The position numbers and the translations under genes were made by a program. A stretch of 64,000 bases of DNA from contig JALRME010000061.1 of assembly GCA_026120035.1 (NCBI GenBank), positions 58,555 to 122,554 on the forward strand, read 5' to 3'. Below, in pieces: positions 11,320 to 24,277 of the stretch (the stretch's first letter is position 1; the number at the start of each line of letters is the position of its first letter). The DNA is from Coleophoma eucalyptorum (taxonomy: Eukaryota; Ascomycota; Leotiomycetes; Helotiales; Dermateaceae). The notes below the pieces were generated by a model, which was given only the letters and a program-made list of their open reading frames with translations, searched no databases and was not told the DNA's origin.

Positions 11320-13057
11320 AGATGTAAAATAAACAAGAATCACTAGAGAGAAGAATCAGGTTAAAGTTGGATTCGATTATAGTATTTCTTATAAAGAATT
11401 GTCGGAAGATTTAGTAATGCAGATAGTCTATCATGATAAACTAAGACGTATAGTGCCAACCCACTAACTAGTTTGGACATTGAAAAGTTTTTTCCATCAT
11501 CATAGAAGATAATGTATGATCATAATTTCTTGGGCTTACACTTCTCCCGTATATGGAAGCGCAGATCCTAAATTTGAAGTCGCACCTCAATTCGCCTTAT
11601 AACTTTGTTGCATATCTAGTCATGAGTTCTATACATCTTCTTAGCCGCTACATCACGTCCTTATTTGAGTCTCTTTAAGCTCAACCTTTCAACGATTCTT
11701 TTGTTTTTATTTAATATGAAGACTTCCGCTGTTCTTCAGAGATGACTTCATAAGTTCTCTTGGCCAGTACTAAAGATTGTTTAATAGAATAATGCAAACA
11801 TAAATTCACACTTCCCCCCTATTGAGCAAAAAATTCTTAAAATTTTAAATAGATGCGCAGTTGGCTGCACTCTACTTAAGAAAAGGATATAGCTTGCCAT
11901 CTGCATGTACAGTTTAGAGGATGTTTGTACAGTATGTTCACAGTTTGCTCTGTCCAAAGAATATTTGTGCTTTTGTAACATTCGATTGTAAGTAATATAT
12001 TATATGCGCTAGAAAGGGCAAATGGTGTTGAAAATTACCTACCTTACCTTACAAACTACGCCAATGCGGAAAATACATTCACAATCCCTCACGATCTTTG
12101 ATATTTGCTCTGAAATGTAACCTAAAATCAATTCGATATACGAGTACAAAAAGATTCCTTGTCCCTGCGACTTTACCACCTATTACAAACTACAATTAGA
12201 ATTTAAGGAATTTAAAACTGCTTCACTCGCGTACGTCCTGCCATTGTTAATTCGGTTGCGCTTTCCTGTAGGCCTATCCTATATGTACCAACTACGAGTG
12301 CCCACGCGGGTGGACCGCGGTCGAAACTATCAGACAAGCGCTGATGGTCACTTTTCAGCACTTATTCATCAACTGACTGAATTTACTGGCAAACAGCTCG
12401 GATTTTGAGGCCAGGTCCAAATACCAGAAACTCTTAATCAAAGTCGAAAAAGCATAATAAAAAAAAACGATTTCGTCTCCTGTATTACGTAGAGTGCAGC
12501 CTCTGGGAATCGCTCGACAGAAACTTCCGAGGCAGAAAAAAGGCCAGCTAAAATTATCAAAGAGTTGCATGGGATTATTAAATCTCAAAATCAGACTTTC
12601 AAGCAACCTTGCCAACATTGCACGAAATCTTCTAATGTCCAAAAAGCTTCTATGTATTTGTCACCAATTTACTTCGAGATTTTCATGGTGAATGCAGCCA
12701 AATCGGTTAAGCCAAGGGTTCATTGGTAGGATTTCTGTATTGACAAGCAAAAGGAAATTATATCATATATTTCTCGCTAGACTCTGGACTTTGATAATTA
12801 TGAGAATACGCTGCAACTCTGGCCATTCGAATGCGAGCCTGCTCCAGGAGCTTGCACGACCTCAAAAGTTTTTGCAGCGTGTTGAAAGGTTCAAGTGGTA
12901 ACAGAAAAATAAGATGCCCATCTGATTATCTATAGACCAAAGGTAAAGTCCAGAGTCCAGGATGACGAATTGAGCTTATATTCTCATGTACAGAAACGTA
13001 TTTCTGAATGGGGACGTGGCAGCCCTGCAGTAACACAATTCTATGAGTGTAACATTA
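11320..13057. other. Intergenic, AT-rich, nothing recognised
   Basis: Only short, low-complexity frames occur on either strand. No CCTCGG/CCGAGG site, repeat border or protein motif was recognised. Confidence 0.4.
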
Positions 13058-13062
13058 GATAA

Positions 13063-13414
13063 TTTTGGAATATCGTTATATCACCTGCACGCGTTTGGAA
13101 CATCGTTACACAACTGCACGTGTTTGGAACATCGTTACACGGTATGCATGTAGGGGTATATTGCTATACCACCTACATATGCATACATTTGGGATATCGT
13201 TACACCACATGCATGTGCCTGTGTGTGCTCGGATGCAAAGATCATGATAGTATTACAACGGAGGTCAAACTGATACCTATTCTGTTTGTACCAACAGAAT
13301 AGGTGTATTTATAAGACCTCCATCACACTCACTTAGAAGAATCATCTACATTTTACCTTACCATTTTGACCTGTCTATAACAGTTGAAATACGAGGTATT
13401 TAGATCAACCAATA
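13063..13414 (+). mobile_element. Solo LTR, Copia-type, with target-site duplication
   Basis: It starts TTTTGGAATATCG and ends ATCAACCAATA, the worn form of TGTTGG...CCAACA seen in other copies. It is flanked by the same five bases, GATAA, at 13058-13062 and 13415-13419. It contains a TATAAG box-like segment. Related copies lie at 13492-13813, 34351-34639 and 47978-48310. Small open frames inside it are not genes. Confidence 0.8.
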
Positions 13415-13491
13415 GATAATTACTGCTATGAAATTTAACGAGATTCTCAACAGCGTGTTTTTTTCCAAAAGTATAATTCGCTAATTATTAT

Positions 13492-13813
13492 TGTTGGTTG
13501 ATCTATATACCTCTTATTTCAACTGTAGCTGTAATAGACAGGTCAAAATGGTAAGGTAAAAGCATAGATGATTCTTCTAAGTGAGTGTGGTGAAGGTCTT
13601 ATAAATACCCCTTCTGGGTATTGATTCGACCTCCGTAGTAATACAGTCTCATATGTAGTGTTTGCGCCTTAGCGCAAACACGGGAACAAGCAAGTAGTAT
13701 AGCGTTATTCCAACTCTATACACCTATAGGTGGCGTAGCGATATACCAATACCTGCATGAGGTGTAACGATGTTACCTCACGTGTAGGTGGTAGATATAT
13801 CGATATTCCAACA
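13492..13813 (-). mobile_element. Solo LTR, Copia-type, inverted relative to the one at 13063
   Basis: On the + strand it begins TGTTGG and ends CCAACA, and it is the reverse complement of the 13063 copy in outline. Flanks ATTAT and GTTAT differ by one base, perhaps a decayed duplication. Only 77 bases separate it from the first copy, so the pair could form a hairpin. Confidence 0.75.
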
Positions 13814-14460
13814 GTTATATATATGTGTGTGTTTGTATAACGTATTTCCCAAGCGAGTTGAACACTAAAATATACTATCTATGTATTACCCTTGATTATA
13901 ACTATAATATAGTTATAAAACACTACTTATTCTATATTAATCGAACACTAGGCTTGTTTATATATACGAGTATTATATCTAGTTTCGTTATATAGTCTAT
14001 ATCGTCGCTATCGGCCTTTTGAGCCTTCGGCCTAAATAGTACTATTTCCTTTATCCTTTTGATTTTGAGTACTTTAAATAAGCTCTTGACCTTCTTTGAC
14101 TATAAGACTTCTACCTTGGTACATACGTATCTTTTGCTTTCTTTCCCTTCTTTTTTTAGCTTGGTTTGCCTCTTGTAGGGCTTTAACCTTAGCCTTAAGA
14201 GTATAGCCGAATAGATTACAATTTGAGCTCCTTTAATAAGCTAGTCAAAGGCCCTATTAATTAGAGTTAGAGAACCATTCTAGTATTATATAATATAGTC
14301 TTTAATATTTAAGATCTAGAATTCAAGCTCTACTATATTCTATAGTATCTTTGAGGTCTAATCTAGCTCTTAGTTAGGAGATAGTAATAATAGTATATTT
14401 AACTAGAGATCGAGGTAAGAGAGAATATTCTATAGATCGTATAGAACTAAGCCTATAGTA

Positions 14461-16314
14461 ACGTGACTTATGGGCTAACGCTCAGTATGGGCTAACGCTC
14501 ATCCAACCCTACCCTCTAGGGTTTAACCCTTTATAACTCTAGCCATGGGCTATAAAAGTGCCACCAAACGTACTTATACTGAAGAGGATATTCAAAAGGC
14601 TATACAAGCACTCCAAGATTATACGTTTATAACGATTACTACTGCTGCTATACACTTTAAAGTTGATCGGACTATACTTGGTACAAGAATGAGAGGACGC
14701 AAAACGCGACGCTAGGCCAATGAATCAACTCAGATCCTCTCACTAGCTGAAGAGAATACTCTTATACGATAGATTATACGTCTAATAGCTACTGGATACC
14801 CAGCGACACCTACGTTGCTAAAAGAAATAGCCTAGGAGATTAGAAGTCGATAAGTTCTTGTCGCGTCGCGTCAGCCACCTCTTTCTCTTCAACCTCCTAA
14901 AATTGGCCAGGAATGGATCTATAGGTTCCTTGAACGACATCTAGAGCTTCAGGTATGCTATTCCCGTCAATTGGACTCCTATCGAGCGAAGGATGCTACT
15001 CTAGAGAAGATTTAGGCCTGGTACGACGCGTTCTGGACGCGTTTTATAGAACGGAACTATAGACTAGAGGACGTATATAATATGGACGAGACTGGGTTTG
15101 TAGTTGGGGGTACTCAAACTATACGTATTATCGTTAACTCTACCCTGAAATCTAATTGGAAGGTTACAGCTGGCAAGCAGGAGTGGATAACTATACTTGA
15201 GTGTATCAGTGCTACTGGAGAGGCTCTTCCACCCCTAGTCATTTTTAAAGGCCAGAACACGAATACTAGCTGGATTCCAATAGATTCTCTGCCTGGCTGG
15301 TAGTTCTCAACTAGTAAAAGTGGCTGGACCTCGAATAGCCATAGATTTGAGTGGTTTTAGAGGGTTTTCCAGCCAGAATCTAAGAAGGTGTTAGGTGACC
15401 GGCCTCGACTTCTGATTATGGACGGCCATTCAAGCTATATTACAGGGAATCTAATTACTACTTATATAGAGTAGGATATTAATATACTTATACTACCTCC
15501 TTATTGCTCTTATTTGCTCTAGCCTCTTGATGTTGGGATATATGAGCCAATAAAGCGATATCACGCTTCTGAAGTCGACCGGTATTCTCGGGCTAGTATA
15601 AGGCGAATCCAGCGAGTTAAATGGCTAGAACTCTTTCAGAGAATTAGGCCTAAGGCTCTTACGACTTCTAATATAAAAGCTGGCTGGAGGGGAGCTAGCC
15701 TAGTACCTTTTTACCTAAGAAAAGTACTTGATACGCTTCCATTTATAGCAGCCTAGCTACTTTCTACTCTACAAACAAAGAGTACTAGTCCAAATCCAGA
15801 CCTATTAGTACTTACAAGCTCTCCTCTAGATAGAACAAAGCTACGATAAGTAAATCGGGTCTTTAATTCAGCTATGTTAGGTACTAACTCTCCTGTATCA
15901 CCAGCTCGACGATATACTAAGCGATTAACCTATATAATTGAATCTCAAAACGCTAAAATAACCCTACTTCGAAAAGAGCTCTCTAATTGTAAAGAGTTAC
16001 TTCAAACACGAAAGAAAAGGACTAAAGGCAAGAGAATCCAATTAGAAGGCAAATTTGTATTTAGTACAGAGGAAGTACTAAAAATCGTACGCGAGATAGA
16101 GGAAAAGCCTAAAGAGAAAAAACCACGAGGGCGGCCACGAAAGCGTCTAATTAAAGAATTAGAAGAGGATATTGAAGAAGAAGAGCTAGAGAATATTTCA
16201 AGTGATTCAGAGGTAGAATTGAATGAATGTGTAGGTCGTAGAACAAGATCTAGAGTAGAAATGTAAGGTTCGCTAAGCGTTAGCCCATACTGAGCGTTAG
16301 CCTATAAGTCACGT
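14461..16314 (+). mobile_element. Fot1/pogo-like transposon nested in the 13840-24336 element
   Basis: This 1854-bp element has inverted ends: ACGTGACTTATGGGCTAACG at the left and its near complement at 16277-16314. It is flanked by TA at 14459-14460 and 16315-16316. The ends contain the unit GGGCTAACGCTCA twice. It carries one transposase frame. Confidence 0.88.
14545..16266 (+). pseudogene. Fot1/pogo-like transposase (DDE_1 type), RIP-inactivated
   Basis: The frame starts ATGGGCTATAAAAGT and ends TAA at 16264-16266. The three DDE regions are readable: NMDETGF near 15085, LIMDGHSSY near 15418 and PLDVGIYEP near 15530. The C-terminus, open from 15874, contains an AT-hook-like KKPRGRPRKR and an acidic tail. 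More than ten in-frame TAG/TAA codons interrupt it, at positions where CAG, CAA or TGG would fit, as expected from RIP. It would have catalysed cut-and-paste transposition at TA targets. Confidence 0.85.
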
Positions 16315-16951
16315 TATAGAATCTACTTTTAATATTCTGCTTTATAAAGATAGCTTTAAATACCTCCTTGAATATAAAGAGGAACTCAAGCTTAGTAATA
16401 TTTTAAATATAGACTCGAATAAGATTCTTGACTTACTTATTATAGGACGCCTTTAATAGACTAAAACAACTAACATCTAAAGGCTAAAGTAAACAAGAGG
16501 AATACAAAGGTATATAAAGTATAATAATATTATTTTATATATAGACTTATTAGGATTAAGCTAATAGGTAGGACTCGTACCTATCTAGAATAAGAAGTTA
16601 ATATTTCCTAGTTATATAACTCTTTGTATACCTATCAAAGTACTAAATCTACTAGAATCTAATTTCGTTTATAGTCTACCTATTCTTACTTAGTATTATT
16701 ACCTAATCTTATAAGAGGCTAGAGTCTTTATACTAATCTAAGAGATAGTTTTAGCCTTTGAAAATAATAAAGAGAGATAGTACCTAGCTATACGAAGTAA
16801 TACCTTATATAATAGAGACCTATTCTTAATTCCCTAGTTATATAGTCTTAGGTTAACTCCTTGATTCTAAGCTTATAACTACTTTGGTAGTAGTAATAAC
16901 TTCTATAAGAAATCTAGCTTTATCGAAGTTATATATGTCCTCTTCTACTAT

Positions 16952-17141
16952 TGTCATGGGCCCAAGCGAGGTCACATGGCATTAGCGAGCCAGGCGGGGA
17001 AACATATATATATCTTCAGCCCCCTTGGTTTAAGGATCTTTAGAGATCAGTTTGAATAATAACTACTACCTACCTACGTATACCCTATGTATACCCTACT
17101 TATCTATTGCTTGTACGTCACTCTACCTATAACACCTGACA
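16952..17141 (+). repeat. 5' LTR of the chromovirus
   Basis: This 190-bp repeat runs TGTCATGGGCCC...ACACCTGACA. It is nearly identical to the 3' LTR; differences are mostly C/T or G/A, consistent with RIP after insertion. Confidence 0.92.
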
Positions 17142-17201
17142 TTCTGATCTCTCTCCCCGATAGGAGGCAGCTCGTCGTAAAGCAACTGATGGGATACCAA
17201 A

Positions 17202-18390
17202 ATGACGCACGAAACCAGAAGCACTAGTCGTAGCGTCGACGTTACCTCTAAGCTTACCCAAACCGAGGTAGGATCCTAATCCCAGCCTACGATGACTATT
17301 AGTAACAGACTCACGACGGCACTACGTCGTATCGAGGAGCTCGAGCGAGAGTCCCGCGACCGTAAAGAAGTGACTCGATTAGAAACTAGAATCGAAGAAA
17401 TCCGAGCGGCCAATATACCACCACCTACCCTATATCGTGAACCCTTCGTGACCCTAGCGGTGCCCTAGCTATAACGCCGCGCCCCGAAAACAAGGGACCT
17501 ACCAGATTACATAGGTAGAAATATTAAGGAAGCTTAAGATTTCTTCTATCAAGTAGAATTGAAATAGAGAGAGGATAATGATATTATATAGCCCGACGAC
17601 GCCGCGAAGGTAACATACGCGATATCCTACTTTAAAGGGATACCACGAGACATTTGGAAACGATATAAGAAAAGAGTAGGAGTTAATAATACTCCCTAGG
17701 AGGATTTCGTGGAATTTATAAAGAATTCTATATTAGACCCTAGGAACCGTAACCTTAACGCTATTATATAGTATAACGAGGCTCACTAGAGGCCGACCTA
17801 GTTAGTCTAGAGTTTTATATTATATTTGGACAGCCTTAACGAAGAACTTAGTATTTATAATAATAACTAACGTAGAAACTAGCTACTAGCTAAATTAAAG
17901 CCGGAGATACACTAGTAGATCAACCTAAATAGGAATATACCAACTAACAAAGAAGAATTGATTGCTACCGCCATAAGAATTAAGAACCATTTTGTAATAT
18001 TTAATAGGAGGACCTAAGATACCGTAGGGGCCCCGTAAGAACAACGACGAGGGCGCGTTAATAGATCGCGTTCGGTCTAACAATATTCTTATAGCCGATC
18101 ACTTAAATAACAACCTTCGCCACTATAGCGCCTAGACCGTAATGAGCGGGAGCCAACCACCTTACCAAATAAGATACTAATATCGCAGTAAGGAAGACTA
18201 GGATAGCGATATTATAAATGCTCGCAAGAGGGCCACTATACGTCCGTCTACCCTACGTATATATACAACTAGTGTGGCCAGAAGGGGTATCGATAGTTCA
18301 GTTGTCCAAACTTAGTACAATCGGGAAACGCTAGCGCCTACTAGTAGTATCTCTTGTTTCTACTAAGTATGACGAAAGAACAAAGAAAAC
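17202..18390 (+). pseudogene. Chromovirus gag remnant
   Basis: An ATG at 17202 opens a frame with MTHETRSTSRSVDVTSKLTQ. It continues, with many TAG stops, through a capsid-like stretch (ISYFKGIPRDIWKRYKKR near 17625). It ends in degraded zinc-knuckle sequence near 18215-18310 (YKCSQEGHY and CGQKGY), where expected Cys codons have become TAT. The boundary with pol is approximate. Confidence 0.7.
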
Positions 18391-18399
18391 GAGAATGAT

Positions 18400-21300
18400 C
18401 ACTAAGGTAATAGTTTGGAGAGATAGAGTATCGAGAAAAGTTAAGGCGCTACTAGACTACGATAGTAAGGCGAACTATATACGTAGGTAACTCGCTACTA
18501 AGTTAGAAATGACTCCTAAGAAGGGAGGTACCCCGGTCCTAACCACCCTAAATAGTAAACTAATACCGTCTTACGCTAACCATATAGTTCGTATTAAAGC
18601 AAGAGACACGATAGGAGAGCGCAAGAGTACTACTTAGACCCTTATCTCGTATGACTTCGATCTTAGTAATATTAACGTTATATTAGGATACCCGTAGTTA
18701 AAGAGTGCTAACCCGGATATCTCCTTCGCAACAGGAGCGTAGTGGTATCGTATTACGCCGAACAATATTAAGAAAATATCTATACTAAAGTTCGATAGAC
18801 TTACGAGGAAGGAAAAATATATTTATTCAATAATAATAATATCGGCCGAGATCCCGACGGTAGGGCGTACTATCGCCGCTCTATCCGCGACAAAGAAACC
18901 TATGCTTCTAGACTAATACTCTGATTTATAAGAAGTATTTTCGAATGAAGCTATAGGCTTACTACTAAATCATCATAATATAGAATATCGAATTGATCTT
19001 ATCGTAGGCTCCTAGCCGCCTTATAGGCCGCTGTACGTATTATCAGAAAAAGAACTTAAAGTATTATATAAGTATCTTAAAAACAGTATTAAAAAAGGAT
19101 GGATTCGACGGTCCATTAGTCCTATAGGAGTACTAATTATATTCGTCCCTAAGAAAGGTAGAGGCCTACGGTTGTACGTCGACTACTAGAGGTTGAACAC
19201 AATCACTATCAAGAATAGAATACTACTACTATTAATCAATAAAATACTAGATCGACTATAGGGAGCTAGAGTATTTACGAAGTTAGATCTCAAGGATGTA
19301 TATCATAGGATATATATTCGAGAGGGCGATAAGTAGAAGACTACGTTCCGTATACGATACGGCCATTTTGAATATTACGTAATACTATTTGGATTAGCAA
19401 ACGCCTCGGCTATATTCTAAGTATATATTAATAATACCCTCGTAGGACTCGTTAATATTACCTATATAGTATACCTCGACGATATCTTGATCTACTCTAA
19501 AGACCCACTACGGTATAAGCAAGCGGTCCGTTAGGTACTCGAAAGATTAAAATAATATCAACTTTTCGCGAACCTAAAGAAATACGAATTTCATACTAAC
19601 TAAGTTGAGTTTCTAGGCTTTATCATAAGCCCCGATGGTATAACGATAGAGCTAAGCCGTATTACAACCGTTTTAGAATAGCCGATACTAAACTCTACGA
19701 AGGAAGTTTAGATATTCCTCGGCTTTACGAACTTCTACCGACGGTTTATATTCGTATACTTACGGATTGCAAAAGGCCTCTTCGATCTCCTAAAGGGGGG
19801 AGGGGAACAAGAGTTCAAATGGCCCGACGAAACTAAAGTAGCTTTCCAAAAACTTAAAGATACGTTCATAACTACGTCCATCCTACGCCACTTCGACCTA
19901 TCACTAAAAATCCTCGTGGAAATAGATACATTAGGATTTACTATAGCAAGAATATTATTACAACTATTCGATAGCGGGCTTAACGCTAGGTGGCACCCAG
20001 TGGTATTCTTCTCGAAGAAATTCATAGATATCGAAACTAGATACGAAACTTATAATATAGAACTAATAGCTATTATATAGACGTTTAGAACTTAGAGGTA
20101 TTACCTAGCGTATAGCTAGCTCCCTATTGTGGTTAAGACTGATTATAACAATCTTAAATACTTTATAATAAAAAGAAAGCTAAACAATAGATAGGCACGA
20201 TAGGCTAAAGAACTTATAGCCTTCGACTTTACTATTAAGTACCGAGCGGGTAGTAGCAACCCCGCCGACGGCCCGTTATATAGACTAGATTATCAAATAG
20301 ATTACGAAAAAGAATCTATTGTATATACTCTTTAGAATAAGCTACTAATAAAATAACTACCGAAGATTTGTTCCTATCGTATAGCGAGGAGATCCCGCTA
20401 CGTAAGCCCTACGACGTCGTAATTCAAGGCCTAGGAGACGAGGACTAGGCAATCCTCGGCTGGTGAGATACTAGTAGTACTAGAGACGAGAGTCTCCCGT
20501 CGTAACTATAAGTAGGCGCCATCTAGCGGTTGTACGTTAGCGTCGTACAAATAGTATAACGTAGTATCGGTATTAGGGCTGGCACTAGAGCCTATTGCTA
20601 GTATAGCTAGTTGCAAATAGCGCGTACCTTACGTCACGGTAGTTCTTACCGTTGGTGACGAAACAGCTTATGAACCAACCTAAGAATCCTTATAAGAATT
20701 CCTACTTATGTTACAAAGTCATAATGACTTTGTGTAAAGCCGGGGTTACGAAGGTCGTTCGAGGCGAGGGAAGGCTAGAGCCACTAAGACTTAGAACCTC
20801 AATACAAATGGCCTACTATACCGGAAAGAGTCTATTTATATACCGGCAGATATAGCTATCCGGGACGAAATCCTAAAGTCAAATTATAACGACCTATTAA
20901 GAGGCTATTTTGGCGCTAGTAAGACGCTAGAGGTACTCCGTAGAAAATATTTCTAGCCGAGTATAAAAAAAGATATTAAGAATTATATCAAAATATACCT
21001 AATATACTAGAGGACTAAGGTGAAAAGACATCGGCCTTATAACGCCCTAGCTTCGTTCCCTATACCCTCGAGACTATAGGAAGAGATAATACTTAACTTT
21101 ATAATAGATTTGCCTACCTTAATATTTCAAAGTAATATATATGACTCAATCTTAGTAGTTGTCGATAGATATACGAAGATAGTACGATATATTCCTACAA
21201 CTAAGATAATTACTACCCCTAAGCTTACTAAACTATTTGTTAATAGGATATTTAAGGATTTCGGGGTTCTCAAAGGGATCACCTTAGACCGAGGCACTAT

Positions 21301-22140
21301 ATTCACTAACCAATTTTAGGCTATATTGTGTTTCTACCTAGGTGTATGACGTTAGCTTAGTACCGTATTTCATCTATAAACAGATGGCCAAACAGAAAAT
21401 TTAAATCAAACATTAGAGTATTATTTACGTTACTACTATAGTTATCTATAGGACGATTGGTCTACAAAGGTAGCACTCGCGGAGTTCATATATAATAATT
21501 CGTGATACTCAACCACAAAAACAACCCTATTTTTTGCTATATACGGATTCCACCCTACTATTGAAATCTACGTTAGGGACAACGTACTAGAAGGGAAGGC
21601 ACCGACGGCAACCAAGAGAGTAAAAGTTATCGAGGCCGAACGGGAGAAACTAGAGGTACGCTAGCGTAGTAGCGTCGAGGCCTAGAAGAAATTTCATAAT
21701 AGGAAATAAATCCTAAGAACATTCCAAATAGGTAATAAAGTAATACTATTAGCTAAAAATATCAAATAGTTACGACTAAGTAAGAAGCTATCGGACCGCT
21801 ATCTTGGCCCCTTCGTAATTACGGAGGTAATCAAGAACTACGGCTAAGTATATCGTTTATAATTACCTCCGTCGTATAAAATTCATAATATATTTCATGT
21901 TTCGCTCTTGGAGCTATACCACTAGTAGGGCGATATCGATAAAGCACTACTACCTATTAAAGTCGGTAGTAATAAAGAATTTGAAGTAGAATCTATATAG
22001 GCCTACCGAGACAATACGAATGATCGATAGTACTTAGTACGATAGAAGGGCTATATACCTACTAAGGATACCTAGTAAAGTATAAATAACTTAAAACATA
22101 CACCTAAAGCATTAGAGAAATATTATAAGTAAAGCCGCGC
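18400..22140 (+). pseudogene. Chromovirus pol remnant: protease, reverse transcriptase, RNase H, integrase, chromodomain
   Basis: Domains in order: retropepsin remnant (ALLDYDSKANYI near 18450), reverse transcriptase (RLYVDY near 19160, FTKLDLKDVYHRI near 19275, VYLDDILIYSKD near 19470), RNase H (LVEIDTLGF near 19915 and FDFTIKYRAGSSN near 20225), integrase (VVVDRYTKIVRYIP near 21160, TDGQTENLNQTLEYY near 21380) and a chromodomain (EVESI and YLVR/KGYIPTKDT near 21980-22080). Almost every Trp or Gln position that can mutate to TAG has done so, so no protein can be made. The chromodomain places it among chromoviruses. Confidence 0.88.
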
Positions 22141-22305
22141 TATATTACTACCGCGGAAGCAAAGGCGTAAAGTATAAAGAAGTAGATTGTATTTTATTAC
22201 TAAAAGCTATATAGAACGTAACGCTAAAGCTTCGAATGTATACTACCGTCTCTATGTCTTATCCTTGATACCGTAACTCTATAAACTCCCCTCTCCCCAA
22301 CCTTA

Positions 22306-22952
22306 CTATCCAGAAGGACCTATAGTATCATTAGAACCCTCCGACTCCTCGTCGTCGTTAGAATGGTCTTCTAGGTCGTTATCGTCAGTTGTAGTGATAG
22401 GAGGTAAGTTGTTCTACGATGGTTAGATAGCGTTATACTTATAAGGCAGCTTACTCACTTAGTAACGAAGGACATCCAAAATGCTATCTAGGGTATTCTA
22501 TATTTGGGCTTAACTACGAATAATCATTTGGGCTATTCCCTATATCGTCTATAGGACGCGGGCTAGACGAACATCAGCTTCAACCTAAGATATATATTAA
22601 CGCTATAGTACTTGAACTCGGGCACAAGTAGCAATCTTTGTATTACCGGCAGCTAGGCGGGACGTAGCGATAGCGCGGACGAGTAGACGGTTGAGCCTAG
22701 GAATGCTCGATTAAGGAACCTAAAGATAAGTTAATTAGTAAGAACACTAACGAAAAGAATACCTATATCGTAGTAGGGCTTATTCAACCTACGGTAGCGG
22801 TTGCATACATTCCTACCTATAGTCTTAACATATTAGATATTAGGCTCCTTATTAATACATTTGGAGTACCGCAAACAGTAACGATAAGATAGCGTCTTAG
22901 GCGCGCGTATAAAGCGAGAGGTAATACTCTAACGAGCAGGAAGAGCAGACAT
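22306..22952 (-). pseudogene. Antisense Cys-rich, acidic-tailed frame between pol and 3' LTR
   Basis: On the minus strand an ATG at 22952 opens MSALPAR, then an aromatic/Cys stretch with YCLRYSKC and, further on, RNVCNRYRRLNKP. After at least one frame change (a probable intron) comes a helical middle with VEADVRLARVL. The tail is strongly acidic (DDNDLEDHSNDDEESEG), ending at TAG 22306-22308. Several TAG/TAA codons interrupt it. The layout parallels the antisense gene at 59282-59983 in the second chromovirus. I do not recognise a named family. Function is unknown. Confidence 0.5.
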
Positions 22953-23569
22953 TATACTATAGGGGTTAGTTATACTACACAAGTACTACGTAGTTATAGC
23001 GAAGGCGAGAATACTTACAAAAGAAGAGTATTAAATAGAGGGGACAAGAAAGCAGAAGAAAAGTTATAATGTTTGATATAAAAGAAAGAGGGAGGTTAGG
23101 TGGTAAGAGAAGAGCCTTTTATAGACGCTAGAAATACTATAGCCTATTTACGTAATTATACCACCTAGCGATATAAAGAAATCGAAACGCTTACGGTACG
23201 ACAAAGAACTAAGGGGGTGTTTGCGAGAGAATAAAGAAAATAGCAAACTAGGGATCTAGAAAGACAAGGTTGTTGGTAGCGTCGAGCAGGCGGGAAGGCA
23301 GCGGGGAGTACATAGAGCATTAATAAGGATGAAGAAAATATCGGGAAGCCAAGTACAAACTAAGGGCATTCAGACAAACCAGACGAAGACCCCTTGGGTT
23401 GTCACTAGTAGTCGCACAAGCGCCACCCTAGCGGACCGCTTATGCTTCACTCCTCTAAACCCGTTTCTCCGGCCAACAATAGGAATTACCTTCTGGGAGC
23501 TTGTGCCCCGACGGCATTACGGATGCTTAGGGAATGGTCGTAAGGATACGCCCATAAAGGGGGAGGCAA

Positions 23570-23759
23570 TGTCATAGGCCTAAGCGAGGTCATATAGCAT
23601 TAGCGAGCCAGACGGGGAAATATATATATATCTTCAGCCCCCTTGGTTTAAGGATCTTTAGAGATTAGTTTGAATAATAACTACTACCTACCTACGTATA
23701 CCCTATGTATACCCTACTTATCTATTGCTTATACGTCACTCTACCTATGACACCTGACA
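23570..23759 (+). repeat. 3' LTR of the chromovirus
   Basis: This 190-bp repeat runs TGTCATAGGCCT...GACACCTGACA and is followed by the target duplication ACTAT. It differs from the 5' LTR mainly by transitions. Confidence 0.92.
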
Positions 23760-24277
23760 ACTATTCTATATTTTATAATTATATTTTATACGAGCTTAAA
23801 CTAGTCCTTAATAATAAATAGATCTTCGTAGAGAGCTCTCTTATAATCGTATTTATAACTAAATTTCGTTTTAATCTCTGTACAACGTTTGATAAAGTTA
23901 GAGGTCTAAGTCTTTCCTATAGGAGGTACGTCGCGTTCCGTAAGGAGAAGATCTACTATTTCTTGAATAGCTTAAGGTCGAGGAGGAAATCCACGAGAAT
24001 ATATTATATAATAACTAGCTCTTCTTAGGAAGTAAGCCTTGAAATACTAGAGGTAGTATCGCGTCGAGGAGGTATTCCGTTTATTCGATTACGTAGGGTA
24101 ATATAGCACGCGTCGTATACCTTAGTAGCTACTCGAATATTTCTAAATTGATATAATTTAAGTGCCTAAAGAGCTAATAGAATACGACCTTCTTAATCAG
24201 AAGGTAAGGTTTGATTTGATTATAGTATTGTAGGATATAAGTATAATATAGGTAGTATAATGCGTAGCGCGTTTTAG

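Larger units (their letters stand above)
16952..23759 (+). mobile_element. Full-length Ty3/Gypsy LTR retrotransposon (chromovirus), RIP-mutated
   Basis: Two 190-bp LTRs (16952-17141 and 23570-23759) begin TGTCA and end TGACA. The five-base duplication ACTAT flanks the element (16947-16951 and 23760-23764). A polypurine tract AAAGGGGGAGGCAA lies just before the 3' LTR. Gag, pol with a C-terminal chromodomain, and an antisense Cys-rich frame are inside. It inserted into the transposase of the outer Fot1-like element, in the opposite direction. Confidence 0.93.

Noticed and set aside
12355..12642. Minus-strand frame of 95 codons at 12.4 kb
   Set aside because: No motif, no upstream signal and no splice extension; composition matches surrounding non-coding DNA.
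13065..13302. Small open frames in the 13.1 kb and 48.1 kb repeats
   Set aside because: They lie inside solo LTRs, recur only because the LTR recurs, and show no protein features.
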